From: JAYRZB01 sp041916675
GTDB taxonomy: Bacteria > Pseudomonadota > Alphaproteobacteria > Rhizobiales > Devosiaceae
Assembly (NCBI GenBank): GCA_041916675.1
Contig: JAYRZB010000001.1
Span: forward strand, 366,627 to 430,626
Length of the DNA: 64,000 nucleotides
Direction of reading: 5' to 3'
Shown here: piece by piece, positions 17,338 through 27,332 of the stretch
How the letters are laid out: each line of letters opens with the position of its first letter
Numbering within the stretch: the stretch's first letter is position 1
The notes under the pieces: generated by a model
What the model saw: only the letters and a program-made list of their open reading frames with translations
What the model was told of the DNA's origin: nothing
The model's database searches: none
Position numbers and translations under genes: made by a program

Positions 17338-17491
17338 CGCAAAAGCGGCCTATCCACACGGGCACAGCTGGTATCAGTGCAGCTTTAACAATGTCCGTCA
17401 GGAACTGTGGGGTTTGGGTGTCAGACAGATCCGCTGATCTGGACAAGTGGTCTGTTTTTGGCATTATGAAATTTGAAATCTGGAACCTGCG

Positions 17492-18418
17492 ATGACCACC
17501 TCCTCCCTGCCCGCCACCGAACTTGACGATGACCGGTATACCGGTCTCGACACCTGGTCCGATGCGGCAATTCTCGGCGCGCTCATTGATGGGCAGCGGC
17601 GGGCGGTTGATGCGATGACTTCGGCCTTGCCCGCAATTGCCGAGGCAGCGGGATTGGCGTCGGCCGCGCTTTCGGCCGGTGGGCGGTTGATTTACCTCGC
17701 ATCCGGCAGCCCTGCCCTGATTGCGCTGGGCGACGCGCTGGAACTGCCGCAGACATTCGGCATCGACCGCGCGCAATTGCTCTGGCTGTTCTCGGGTGGA
17801 GAGCAGACGACGCAAAACCTCAACGGCACCAGCGAAGATGATGCCGGGCTCGGCAGATTGCACATCGCGAGCGCCGGAGTTGGCCCCGCCGATTGCGTCG
17901 TGGCCATTTCGGCCAGTGGCTCCACGCCCTACACACTTGCCGGGCTCGGTGCTGCACGGCTTGCCGGTGCGACCACCGTAGCGATCGCAGGCAATGCAGG
18001 AGCGCCCATTTTTGCTGAGGCAGACGTTGCGATCCTGCTCGATGTTGGCGCCGAAGTCATTTCCGGCTCAACCCGTATGGGGGCCGGAACGGCCCAAAAG
18101 GCGGCGCTGAACCTGTTTTCGACCCTGGTGGGCGTCAAGCTTGGCCATGTGCATGATAATCTGATGGTCAACGTTACCGCCGACAACGAAAAGCTCCGGC
18201 AGCGCGCCATGCGCATGGTCTGCAGGATTACCGGGGCAACGCCCGAGTTCGCGCAGCGCGCCCTTGCAGAGACCAATGGCTTGGTGAAGCCCGCCGCGGT
18301 TATTGCGGCAGGGGCACGTGACAGGGCGGACGCCGATGCCATTCTCGACCGTCATGGCGGTCGGCTGCGCCCTGCGCTGGCAGAACTGAACGCTCGGCAA
18401 AGGCCTGCAATGACCTGA
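17492..18418 (+). CDS. murQ: N-acetylmuramic acid 6-phosphate etherase-like protein
   Basis: MurQ removes lactate from MurNAc-6-phosphate to give GlcNAc-6-phosphate, the substrate of NagA encoded next door. The signature EVISGSTRMGAGTAQK and the NLMVNVTADNEKL segment are MurQ-like, and the catalytic Glu that E. coli has in ASECPPT is kept in DALELPQTFG. However, the usual GAGTSGR phosphate loop reads ASGSPAL here, so this is a divergent member whose activity needs care. It has 308 residues and an ATG at 17492, and is divergent from the nag operon. Confidence 0.8.
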   Translation: MTTSSLPATELDDDRYTGLDTWSDAAILGALIDGQRRAVDAMTSALPAIAEAAGLASAALSAGGRLIYLASGSPALIALGDALELPQTFGIDRAQLLWLFSGGEQTTQNLNGTSEDDAGLGRLHIASAGVGPADCVVAISASGSTPYTLAGLGAARLAGATTVAIAGNAGAPIFAEADVAILLDVGAEVISGSTRMGAGTAQKAALNLFSTLVGVKLGHVHDNLMVNVTADNEKLRQRAMRMVCRITGATPEFAQRALAETNGLVKPAAVIAAGARDRADADAILDRHGGRLRPALAELNARQRPAMT

Positions 18419-18485
18419 CCGCCTTCACCAAAACGCAACTTCGGCGGCCTAGAACAAGCATCAGGATCATGCGAGCGGAACGGCA

Positions 18486-20105
18486 ATGCACTTCGGACGG
18501 CCAGCCTTGATCACCAGACGGCGGGCCGTGCAATTGCTTGCCACGTCAACTATTGCATTGGCTTTGGTCGGCCCGGCCCGGGCACAGACTGGCAATCTCC
18601 TGCGCATCGGTCATCCGCTCGCCGATCAGGACTGGTCACCTCTGCGCGGTGGCGGCGTGCCGTTTCGCTGGAATGCCCTGTGGTGCGCCACGGGCATGGT
18701 CTTTGATTCCGATACCAGCCTTCTCCCCTATGTCTTCACCCACTGGCAGGGCAGCGACGACAATCGCACCTGGGAGTTCAAGCTCGATTTATCGGCCGGT
18801 TTTTCCGACGGCAGCCGGATCACCGCCAGCGAAATCAAGCAGAGCTGGGAACTTGCCGCCATGCCGGGCACCGGCAATCAGCGGATAGATCAGGTGCTAT
18901 CTGCCGTCGTCGGATATCCGGAGATGCGGGCGGGGGACGTTGCCGCGCTCGAAGGCATCGAAGTGGTGGACGACATCACCTTACGTGTGCGCCTGGCAGC
19001 CCCCGACCCGCTGTTTTTCAAGCGCGTGGCCACGCAGATCGTGCCGATTGTGCCGCCGGGCGCCCGGTTGGAAGATGGCAATGAGCGCCCGCAATGGTGG
19101 CTGCCTGAGCAGGGACTTCCGGTATCGGGCCCGTTTCAGATGGTCGACGTGGATACTGCCGCCGATAAACTTACACTCGTGCCGAACGAGAAGTTCTTCG
19201 GCCCCCGGCCCAAGCTGGATCGGATCGACATTCTCGTGGTTACCGATGCTTCAGAGGCCGTTGCGATGCTGCAGGGTGGCCTTCTTGACGCCCATTCCGA
19301 TCTTGTGACCCCAAGTATTGTCAAAGATCTGGGTGAGGCATTTTCCTCCGGCCCGATGATCCCAAAGGGACACCATTTCTGGCTCAATGTCGGGCGCGAG
19401 CCGACCAGCGACATCAACGTTCGGCGGGCACTGATCATGGCCGTCGACCGTCAAAAGCTGTTCAAGCTGACATTTCCAGATGGCCCGAACGCGCGGGCCG
19501 ACCAATTGCTGAACGCAGTAACCGGGGTTGATCCCAATCACCGGCCGCATGCATTTGATCCTGAAGCCGCACGTCAAGCGCTGAGGCAGTCGAGCTTTGG
19601 AAGCGCTGCCGCCCTGCCCTGGCTTGAGTTTGCCGGCATTTCTAATCCGTCGAACACCCTGGCGGCCGATTTCATCGCTAGCCAGTGGAAGCTGCATTTG
19701 GGGATCACCAAGGTCCGCATGATGCCCCAGGTCGATCGCACCGGCCTGCGACCTGAAGCAGCGCCGCATATCTTCCGCGACGATGTTGGCACGCGCGTGC
19801 CCGATGCCATCGCTTATCTCAATGCTGCCATCCAGTCCGGCTCAGCGAACGCGATGAATAAGCTTGGCGGCTATATCAACCCAGAGGTTGACGCAGCGCT
19901 GGCGGAAGGCGGCAAACTCGGCATCGACAACCCCGGCCGGGACTTTCTCGCCCGCCAGGCCATGAAAGCCTTCCATGCCGACTATGCCATGATCCCATGG
20001 TATCATGAGACCATGTCGCGCTGGGCGATGCCCTATGTCACCGGCATCGACAAGAACCTCGACTGGCAGGTCGTGCGCCCCTGGGATATCGCGGTCGAGC
20101 GCTAA
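18486..20105 (+). CDS. ABC transporter substrate-binding protein, family 5 (peptide type)
   Basis: A periplasmic binding protein of the DppA/OppA/YejA class, 539 residues. The N-terminus TRRRAVQLLATSTIALALVGPARAQ is a twin-arginine-type signal peptide. Family features include the early WSPLRGGG, the EFKLDLSAGFSDGSRITASEIKQSWE segment and NVRRALIMAVDR. No permease or ATPase gene is adjacent. It starts 67 bp after the murQ-like gene on the same strand, so muropeptide or murein-sugar binding is a reasonable guess, but the ligand cannot be read from the sequence. Confidence 0.88.
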   Translation: MHFGRPALITRRRAVQLLATSTIALALVGPARAQTGNLLRIGHPLADQDWSPLRGGGVPFRWNALWCATGMVFDSDTSLLPYVFTHWQGSDDNRTWEFKLDLSAGFSDGSRITASEIKQSWELAAMPGTGNQRIDQVLSAVVGYPEMRAGDVAALEGIEVVDDITLRVRLAAPDPLFFKRVATQIVPIVPPGARLEDGNERPQWWLPEQGLPVSGPFQMVDVDTAADKLTLVPNEKFFGPRPKLDRIDILVVTDASEAVAMLQGGLLDAHSDLVTPSIVKDLGEAFSSGPMIPKGHHFWLNVGREPTSDINVRRALIMAVDRQKLFKLTFPDGPNARADQLLNAVTGVDPNHRPHAFDPEAARQALRQSSFGSAAALPWLEFAGISNPSNTLAADFIASQWKLHLGITKVRMMPQVDRTGLRPEAAPHIFRDDVGTRVPDAIAYLNAAIQSGSANAMNKLGGYINPEVDAALAEGGKLGIDNPGRDFLARQAMKAFHADYAMIPWYHETMSRWAMPYVTGIDKNLDWQVVRPWDIAVER

Positions 20106-20120
20106 GCCCGGCCGCGGCGC

Positions 20121-23100
20121 TCAATTGGACGACGCCGTGGCCAGCAACTGGGCATTGCCGCCAGACGCGGTGGTATCGATGCAGACATGGCGCTCGAGGG
20201 CCAGGCGGATTGCATCGTCTTCGCTGGCAATGATGGGCAGGATCGCACCATCGCGGCCGCTGACAGCGAGGCGCAGTTGGCGCATCGTGTCCTCGTCGCC
20301 AAAGCAGGCCACGGCATCGACCGCGAGCCCGGCCTCGATGGCCGCTGGCGGCAGCCGCCCTTCAATTCCGGCAATCACCATGCCCTGTTCGGCAAACAGG
20401 CTCGCCAGCGCGGTTGCGCCGGGTGCAATCACCAGGGCCGCATTGCCATGCGCATGCGCCATGGCAACCTGCTGGCGCGCCGATTGCGCATCTGGCCCGA
20501 GGCAAAGCACGACCCCGCGCGGATGCAGCGTCAGGGTATTGGACTCTCCCGTAGGCCCGGGCAGAACGCTGCTTTCGGCAACGTGCTTGGCCGCCTTGAC
20601 CAGCGCCTCGCGCTCCCAGGCGGAGCGCAGCTTATCCAGGGTCGCAATCGCGCCGGCAATGGTGACAGCGGGCAGAGAATTGGGTGCCGTGACCGGCTGA
20701 CCGACCGAAGCCGGGCGGCTGAAGCGCGGCAGATAGTGCGGCCCACCGGCCTTGGGCCCGGTGCCCGAAAGCCCCTCGCCGCCAAACGGCTGCGAGCCGA
20801 CAACGGCACCGATCTGGTTGCGATTGACGTAGATATTGCCCACGTGGATCCGGTCGACGATGCGCTCGACGCGGCTATCGATGCGGGTATGCAGGCCAAA
20901 AGTCAGGCCGAACTGCGAGGCATTGATGGCATCGACCACGCTGTCGATTTCCGAAGCCTTGAAGGTGGCAACATGCAGCACCGGCCCGAAAATTTCTTCC
21001 TTGAGATCGTCGAGACCAGTGACCTTGATCACGGTGGGTGAAACAAAGCGACCCGTCCCTGGAACCGGGATACGCTTGGTCACCCGACCCTGCGCGGCGT
21101 GCCTGGCCACGTGAGCCTCGATCCGTGATTGTGCGGGCTCATCGATGACCGGGCCGATGTCGGCAGAAATATCCCAGGGGTTGGCGACAGCCAGTTCGTC
21201 CATCGCCCCATACAGCATGTGCAATACGCGCTCTTCAGCTTCTTCCTGCACAAACAGGATGCGCAGGGCCGAGCAGCGCTGCCCGGCGCTCTGGAACGCC
21301 GAACTGGCGATGTCGCGCACGGCCTGTTCGGGCAGAGCGGTCGAATCGACAATCATGGCGTTGAGCCCGCCGGTCTCGGCGATCAGCGGTGCATTGGGGT
21401 GAAGCGACCGTGCCATGGCCCGATCGATCGATTTGGCGGTGGGCAAAGACCCGGTAAAGCAGACACCGGCCACTTTCGGGCTGGACACCAGGGCCGCCCC
21501 GACATGCCGACCATCGCCCGGCAACAGCTGAATAACGCCAGGCGGAACACCCGCCTCCAGCATCAGTTCAACGGCGCGAGCAGCGATCAGCGGGGTTTGC
21601 GGGGCTGGCTTGGCAATCACCGCGTTGCCTGCCACAAGCGCCGCCGCGATCTGGCCGGAAAAGATGGCGAGCGGGAAGTTCCACGGCGAAACGCAGGCGA
21701 AGGTGCCCAGCGCCACCCGGCCCGCACCGCTCCGCTCGGCTTCGCCGGCGTAGTAGCGCAGGAAGTCGACCGCCTCGCGCACCTCGCCCACGGCGTCGGG
21801 CAGGCTCTTGGCTGCCTCGCGGGTGGCCAGAGCGACGAATTCAACCGCATGGGCTTCATAAAGATCGGCAGCCCGGCGCAAAATGGCGGCGCGATGCGCG
21901 GGCGATTGCCCCGCCCAGGCCGGCTGCGCGGCTTCGGCAGAGAGGAGCGCCGTTTCGATGTCGGCCGCTCCGGCGTTGCGTACGTCGCCCACAATATCAG
22001 TCGGATCGGCAGGATTGATCACCGGCTCAACCGCGCCACCCGACATATGCCCCGCAATCATCGGTGCCGCATGCCAGCGGTGGGTTCGGAACCTGCCGCG
22101 TTCGGTTTCGAGCCGGGCCATGACTACCGGATCGGACAGGTCCCAGCCGCGCGAGTTGGGCCGCGCTGCACCAAACAGCTCTGCGGGCTTGATCACGGCG
22201 GCGTTGGCGCGGTTCGCATTGTCCCCGGTTACCGCCTCGAATGGATCGCGCGCCACCATGGCGGCAGGCACGTTGCGATCGGCGATCATATTGACAAACG
22301 AGCCGTTGGCGCCGTTCTCGAGCAGACGCCGCACCAGATAGGCCAGAAGATCGGCATGCTTGCCGACCGGGGCATAGATGCGGCAGTGCGTTTCCGGCTC
22401 CTTCATCAGGATCTGGTGCAGGCGCTCGCCCATGCCATGCAGCCGCTGGAACTCATACTCGGACTTGTGCACGCCCATCTGCCGGGCAAGGTAGAGGATG
22501 GCAGCGGCCGTGTGCGCGTTGTGCGTGGCAAACTGCGGATAGATGCGGGCGCGCGCGGCCAACAGTTTGCGGGCGTTGGCGATGTAGGACACGTCGGTGG
22601 CTGCCTTGCGCGTGAGCACCGGGAAACCGTCAAGACCTGCGACCTGCGCGCGCTTGATCTCGCTATCCCAGTAGGCGCCCTTGACCAGCCGGACCATGAT
22701 CTTGCGGTCGAGCCGCGTGGCCAGCGCATGGAGCCAGTCGATCACGTCGCCAGCGCGGGGGCCATAAGCCTGCACCACCACCCCAAAACCGTTCCAGCCC
22801 GCGAGCCGCTCGTCGGACAGAACGGCCTCAATGATATCGAGCGACAGATCGAGCCGGTCCGCTTCTTCAGCGTCGATGTTAAAGCCCATATTGGCGGCGC
22901 GGGCCATCAGCACCAGTTCGAGGGTGCGCGGCACGAGTTCGCTCATCACCCGCTCGCGCTTGGCGAATTCATAGCGGGGATGGATGGCGGAGAGCTTGAC
23001 CGAAATGCCGGGATTTTCGCGCACTTCGGGTTGGGTGCAGAGCGGGGTGAGCGCCTTGATCGAATGGGCGTAGGCCGCCATGTAGCGCTGGGCGTCTTCT

Positions 23101-23717
23101 TCGGTTCGGGCTGCCTCGCCGAGCATGTCGTAGGAGTAGCTGTAGCCTTCTTTCTCCTGCTTGCGGGCAATGCGGGTGGCTTCATCGATGGTGCGGCCGA
23201 GCACGAACTGACCGCCAAGAATCTTCATGGCCTGCAGCACGGCCGAGCGGATCACCGGCTCGCCGATGCGTTGCACGATGGACTTGAGCGCTCCAGCAAT
23301 GCCCTCGCTGTCGCGCAGCACTTCGCCCGTCAGGGTCAGGGCCAGGGTTGACATATTGACCAGCGGCGATGCCGCCCGTCCCATGTGTTCGGCCCAACCC
23401 GACGGGGTGATCTTGTCTTCAATCAGATCATCAATGGTCTGGTTGTCTGGCACGCGCAAAAGCGCTTCGGCCAGACACATCAGTGCGATGCCTTCGGTGG
23501 TCGAAAGAGTATATTCGGCCAGGAAGCTCTCGAGCATGCCGGGGCTTGAGGCCGAGCGGACCTGTTCCACCAGCCCCTCGGCCTCCTTGGCGATGGCCTG
23601 CCGCGCCGCAGCGTCGAGCCCCGCCGCCTGCACAAGCGCACCGACATGGGCCGCCTCATCGACGATGATGCGGCTGCGCATTTGCTGGCGGATGGCTTCA
23701 AGATCGAGAGCGGTCAT
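20121..23717 (-). CDS. putA: Bifunctional proline dehydrogenase / L-glutamate gamma-semialdehyde dehydrogenase
   Basis: Oxidises proline to glutamate in two steps. The 1198 residues contain the FAD-binding PRODH barrel (about 130-440; EEADRLDLSLD, VRLVKGAYWDSEIKRAQ, FATHNAHT), the ALDH domain (about 540-960; FACVSPWNFPLAIFSGQ, catalytic Glu in IAETGGLNAM and Cys in AGQRCSALR) and a C-terminal ALDH-like domain. There is no N-terminal ribbon-helix-helix, so it does not regulate itself. The divergent Lrp-type gene 142 bp away fills that role. Confidence 0.97.
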   Translation of the reverse strand: MTALDLEAIRQQMRSRIIVDEAAHVGALVQAAGLDAAARQAIAKEAEGLVEQVRSASSPGMLESFLAEYTLSTTEGIALMCLAEALLRVPDNQTIDDLIEDKITPSGWAEHMGRAASPLVNMSTLALTLTGEVLRDSEGIAGALKSIVQRIGEPVIRSAVLQAMKILGGQFVLGRTIDEATRIARKQEKEGYSYSYDMLGEAARTEEDAQRYMAAYAHSIKALTPLCTQPEVRENPGISVKLSAIHPRYEFAKRERVMSELVPRTLELVLMARAANMGFNIDAEEADRLDLSLDIIEAVLSDERLAGWNGFGVVVQAYGPRAGDVIDWLHALATRLDRKIMVRLVKGAYWDSEIKRAQVAGLDGFPVLTRKAATDVSYIANARKLLAARARIYPQFATHNAHTAAAILYLARQMGVHKSEYEFQRLHGMGERLHQILMKEPETHCRIYAPVGKHADLLAYLVRRLLENGANGSFVNMIADRNVPAAMVARDPFEAVTGDNANRANAAVIKPAELFGAARPNSRGWDLSDPVVMARLETERGRFRTHRWHAAPMIAGHMSGGAVEPVINPADPTDIVGDVRNAGAADIETALLSAEAAQPAWAGQSPAHRAAILRRAADLYEAHAVEFVALATREAAKSLPDAVGEVREAVDFLRYYAGEAERSGAGRVALGTFACVSPWNFPLAIFSGQIAAALVAGNAVIAKPAPQTPLIAARAVELMLEAGVPPGVIQLLPGDGRHVGAALVSSPKVAGVCFTGSLPTAKSIDRAMARSLHPNAPLIAETGGLNAMIVDSTALPEQAVRDIASSAFQSAGQRCSALRILFVQEEAEERVLHMLYGAMDELAVANPWDISADIGPVIDEPAQSRIEAHVARHAAQGRVTKRIPVPGTGRFVSPTVIKVTGLDDLKEEIFGPVLHVATFKASEIDSVVDAINASQFGLTFGLHTRIDSRVERIVDRIHVGNIYVNRNQIGAVVGSQPFGGEGLSGTGPKAGGPHYLPRFSRPASVGQPVTAPNSLPAVTIAGAIATLDKLRSAWEREALVKAAKHVAESSVLPGPTGESNTLTLHPRGVVLCLGPDAQSARQQVAMAHAHGNAALVIAPGATALASLFAEQGMVIAGIEGRLPPAAIEAGLAVDAVACFGDEDTMRQLRLAVSGRDGAILPIIASEDDAIRLALERHVCIDTTASGGNAQLLATASSN

Positions 23718-23858
23718 GGCACGGGGTCCCTGATGATCAAACAGATCGCCTGTGATAGCATTTCGGCCAAAGCCCTATTGCCCACAAATGGCGGTATTTG
23801 TAGTCATTATGGCCAAGGTTCGATTATTTTGCAGTTTGATATCCAGCTCGGGGGTTTC

Positions 23859-24323
23859 ATGGACGACCGATTAGACCAGTACGATCTGCGGATTCTGGCT
23901 GAACTCCAGCACGATGGGCGCATGGCGGCGACCGAACTGGCGCGGCGCATCCACCTGTCGAAAACCCCAACGCTGGTGCGCCTGAAGCGGCTGGAAACCG
24001 AGGGCTATATCCTCGGCTATCGCGCCGTGCTGAACGAGGAACGGCTGGGGCGGGCGCATATCGCCTTTGTCGAGGTCAAACTCTCCGACACCCGGGCCCC
24101 GGCGCTGGCAGCATTCAACGCTGCAGTGCAAAAGATCGGCGAGATCGAGCAGTGCCACATGATTGCAAGCTCGTTCGACTACCTGCTCAAGGTGCGGTCT
24201 AAGGACATTTCGGAATACCGCACCGTGCTGGGCGAAAAGATCTCCGCCCTGCCCAACGTGGCCCATACGAGCACTTATGTCTCGATGGAGGCGGTCAAGG
24301 ACCGCAGCGATTTCGAGGCTTGA
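23859..24323 (+). CDS. putR: Lrp/AsnC-family regulator, probably of putA
   Basis: A 154-residue Lrp-type regulator with an N-terminal winged helix (YDLRILAELQHDGRMAATELARRIHLSKTPTLVRLKRLE) and a C-terminal RAM ligand-binding domain. A longer open frame exists, but the ATG at 23859 gives the full-length family start after a GGGGG site. Its divergence from putA is the classic PutR arrangement: the protein activates putA when proline is present. The operator should lie in 23,718-23,858, where T-rich stretches occur. Confidence 0.88.
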   Translation: MDDRLDQYDLRILAELQHDGRMAATELARRIHLSKTPTLVRLKRLETEGYILGYRAVLNEERLGRAHIAFVEVKLSDTRAPALAAFNAAVQKIGEIEQCHMIASSFDYLLKVRSKDISEYRTVLGEKISALPNVAHTSTYVSMEAVKDRSDFEA

Positions 24324-24333
24324 GCCAGCGGGT

Positions 24334-27246
24334 CTAGAGCACGCGCTGGACCTTGAGGAAATTGCCTGCTTCCTGGTTGGCCTGCGCGATGGCGGTTTCC
24401 GAACCGAGCACCACCACCCTGCCCGACCTGGAGAGGTGCGACAGCGCTTCGGCCAAGGCCGCAAAATCTTTCTGGCCGGCGCCCAGCACTTCTTCCCGGC
24501 GCTGCTGGCGCAGGGCATCAGTATTGCCGCTCAGATAGCGGACGGCCGAGCTGAAGCCCTTGGCGTCGGGCAGCTGATAGCTGTCATAGCCGCCGATCAC
24601 CCCGATGATCGAACGTGTCAGCTCCGCCTCGCCTATGGGCGCGCTCAGAAAGGCACTGGCGCCATCATAGGCCTTGATGGTGTCGAGCAGGTTCGGGTCG
24701 CGATAGGACAGGAAACTGAAAATCCCGGTGGTGGGATCGAAAGACGACGACCCGCCATAGGCCCCGCCCTGCACGCGCACCTTGTCCCAGAGATAGGTGG
24801 TGTTGAGGTGCTTCATAGCCACCGCAGTTGCCCCGCTCGGCACAAAGCCGAAGGCCCTGAGATCGCCGCCCTTGGCGACATAGTTGACCTGCGCGGGCAT
24901 GGTCAGCCCTTCAGAAGCTGTCTCGCCTGAAACGGGCCAGCTGTGGCGGAGCAATGGGCGGGTCGGCAGGCCCTGAAGAAATGATTCAAGCTGCGGGGCA
25001 AAGCCCTTCCAGATGCTGGTTTCCGTGGTAACATTGACCACCATGCCTGCCCGGTTGACCAGCGCCAGCCGGATCGCCTCAAGCACCTTGTGCACGCCGG
25101 GCCAATCGCTCTCGATGCGCTTGATCAGGTCGCGCAGGAAGAACAGGTAGCTGACCCCGGATGTCTGCTCATTGGCCCAGTCCGCAGGATTCAGCGCGGC
25201 GCGCAGGCGCATGTTGACGATGGAATTGCCCATGCCGGCAAGGCCCGATTCCATGCCTGCCTTGGTTTCCAGCGCCATCTGCAGGAACCGTTCCCGATTG
25301 CCGAGGTCGGCATCGAGCAGCACATCGGTGAGGATGCCGAGCATGTCGCCTGACCGCGCCGGCACGGCCTTGCCGCGCACGAAGAGATAGGCGGCCGTTC
25401 CCGGCCCATCGAAGCGCGCCTGCACCACCCGTTGCGCCCCGAGGCCGCCTGTCAGGGTGCCGATGCGCTGGGAGAGCGAGACAAAATCTTCCTTGCTGGT
25501 GCCAGCCTGGAAAAGTGCACGGCTGAACAGCGGCAGATAGGGCAACAGGGACGGATCGAGCCCTTCAAGGCTCATGCCGATATCGGCGTAGACAATGCCG
25601 GAGGTCGGCAGTTCATGCAGCAACACAGGCACCCCGGCTGCCGCCGTCACCGTCATCGGCACCAGCTTGTTCTGGCGCGGCAAGTCCGCCAGCGTCAGCG
25701 TTGGAATCTTGGCAAGTTGCTCGGGAGAATCAACGGCTTCCTGCAAAGCCTTGAGTTTGCGCGTGGTTTCGGCAACCTCGGTGATCTGCTCAGGGCTCAT
25801 CGCTTGGCGCGCGGCATCGAGCCGGGCCCGCTCATCGGCGGCTTCTCGGGCTGCCTGTTCGGTGTCCGGGGTCAAAAGCACGGTGGTGCGGTGCTGGTTA
25901 TCGATCAGGTGCGCGCGCAGCAGGTCTTCAAAGATCGGCTTGCCGGCAGCGAAGTCGGCTTTGATCGCTGCCAGATCATCTTCAAACGTCAGCGGCTCGA
26001 TCGGATCGCCATCGTGCAGCCATGACTGCAGCGAGCGCAGCATCAGCGAAATGCCGCGTGGGAACGAGCCGGTGTTGTTCTCGCGCAACGAGAATTCAAA
26101 GCTGTTGAGCGAGGCAGCGATGGTTTCGCGCGCAATCCCGTCTCGCGCCAACGCAGCCATGGTGTCGAGCACCAGGGCCTCAACCTTGTCGCCATCGGCG
26201 GCGTCGATGCCCTTCATGCCCAGCGTGAACATGGGCTGGAGATAGTCATCGGCCAATCCGCTGCCCGTCAGCCCTTCCCCGAGCCCGGAATCAATCATGG
26301 CCTTGCGCAGCGGCGAGGCCGGGGTGCCGATCAGCACATGGGCCAGGATGTTGAGCGCCAGGAGGGTCTTCGGCTCCGCCTGCTGATCGAGCATCCAGTT
26401 GATGGTGATCATGCTGGTGCGTGCGCTGTCGTTGGGGCCGGCAGCATAGGTCTTGCTGACCTTGCGCGGCGCGGCAAAGCGCGGCTGCGGCTTGACGCTG
26501 GAATCGATCTCGATCCGCTCGAATTGCCCGAGATAGCCCTCGAGGATTTTCAGCCGGGTGGCCTCGTCGTCATCGCCATAGAATACGATCCGGGCGTTCG
26601 AGGGATGGTAGTAGCGGGCGTGGAAATTCTTGAAATAATCGTAGGTCAAGTCTGGAATGGCCGCCGGATCGCCGCCAGAATTGATGCCATAGGTATTATC
26701 GGGGAACACCGAGATCTGCGACGCCTTCGAGAGCACCGCCGCAGGCGAGGAATAGGCGCCCTTCATCTCGTTGAACACCACGCCCTTGAACGCCAGTGGC
26801 CCCTGAGTGGCATCGAGCTCATAGTGCCAGCCTTCCTGGCGGAAGGTGTCTTCGCTGATCAGCGGGAACAGCACGGCATCGAGATAAACGTCGACGAGGT
26901 TATAGAAGTCCTGCAGGTTCTGGCTGGCCACCGGGTAGACGGTCTTGTCCGGATAGGTCATGGCATTCAGGAAAGTCTGCAGCGAGCCCTTGAGCAATTC
27001 CACGAATGGTTTTTTGACCGGGTATTTGCGTGAGCCGCAAAGCACCGAATGCTCGAGAATGTGAGCAACCCCGCTAGAATCCTCGGGCGGGGTGCGGAAG
27101 GTGATGCCAAACACCTTGTTCTCGTCATCGTTCTGGATCGAGAGCAGTTCGGCCCCGGTCTTGCGATGCCGGTAAAGGCGCGCCACGGAGTTGATTTCGG
27201 CGACTTTTTCTTCGCGCAGCAGTTCGAAAGGGGCGACGTCCAGCAT
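24334..27246 (-). CDS. M16C metallopeptidase (presequence protease-like)
   Basis: A zinc peptidase of the PreP/M16C group, about 970 residues in two joined halves that form a closed peptide-degrading chamber. The inverted zinc motif HILEH is near residue 64, with the distal Glu region after it in FNEMKGAYSS. The ATG at 27246 (MLDVAPFELLREEKV) matches the usual N-terminus; the longer frame begins with a TTG. There is no signal peptide, so it is probably cytoplasmic and degrades peptides. It runs convergent to putR with 10 bp between. Confidence 0.92.
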   Translation of the reverse strand: MLDVAPFELLREEKVAEINSVARLYRHRKTGAELLSIQNDDENKVFGITFRTPPEDSSGVAHILEHSVLCGSRKYPVKKPFVELLKGSLQTFLNAMTYPDKTVYPVASQNLQDFYNLVDVYLDAVLFPLISEDTFRQEGWHYELDATQGPLAFKGVVFNEMKGAYSSPAAVLSKASQISVFPDNTYGINSGGDPAAIPDLTYDYFKNFHARYYHPSNARIVFYGDDDEATRLKILEGYLGQFERIEIDSSVKPQPRFAAPRKVSKTYAAGPNDSARTSMITINWMLDQQAEPKTLLALNILAHVLIGTPASPLRKAMIDSGLGEGLTGSGLADDYLQPMFTLGMKGIDAADGDKVEALVLDTMAALARDGIARETIAASLNSFEFSLRENNTGSFPRGISLMLRSLQSWLHDGDPIEPLTFEDDLAAIKADFAAGKPIFEDLLRAHLIDNQHRTTVLLTPDTEQAAREAADERARLDAARQAMSPEQITEVAETTRKLKALQEAVDSPEQLAKIPTLTLADLPRQNKLVPMTVTAAAGVPVLLHELPTSGIVYADIGMSLEGLDPSLLPYLPLFSRALFQAGTSKEDFVSLSQRIGTLTGGLGAQRVVQARFDGPGTAAYLFVRGKAVPARSGDMLGILTDVLLDADLGNRERFLQMALETKAGMESGLAGMGNSIVNMRLRAALNPADWANEQTSGVSYLFFLRDLIKRIESDWPGVHKVLEAIRLALVNRAGMVVNVTTETSIWKGFAPQLESFLQGLPTRPLLRHSWPVSGETASEGLTMPAQVNYVAKGGDLRAFGFVPSGATAVAMKHLNTTYLWDKVRVQGGAYGGSSSFDPTTGIFSFLSYRDPNLLDTIKAYDGASAFLSAPIGEAELTRSIIGVIGGYDSYQLPDAKGFSSAVRYLSGNTDALRQQRREEVLGAGQKDFAALAEALSHLSRSGRVVVLGSETAIAQANQEAGNFLKVQRVL

Positions 27247-27332
27247 GGCACACTCGTTGATTTGGGTGATGCCAGACTTAGGAACGAAACCGATCGATGC
27301 CAAGCGCTAAACGTTCACTTGCGTGTAATCGA

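Noticed and set aside
21129..23351. A 740-codon plus-strand open frame
   Set aside because: Lies wholly antisense to putA; the PRODH and ALDH motifs are on the other strand and the frame is open only because of GC-rich codon use.
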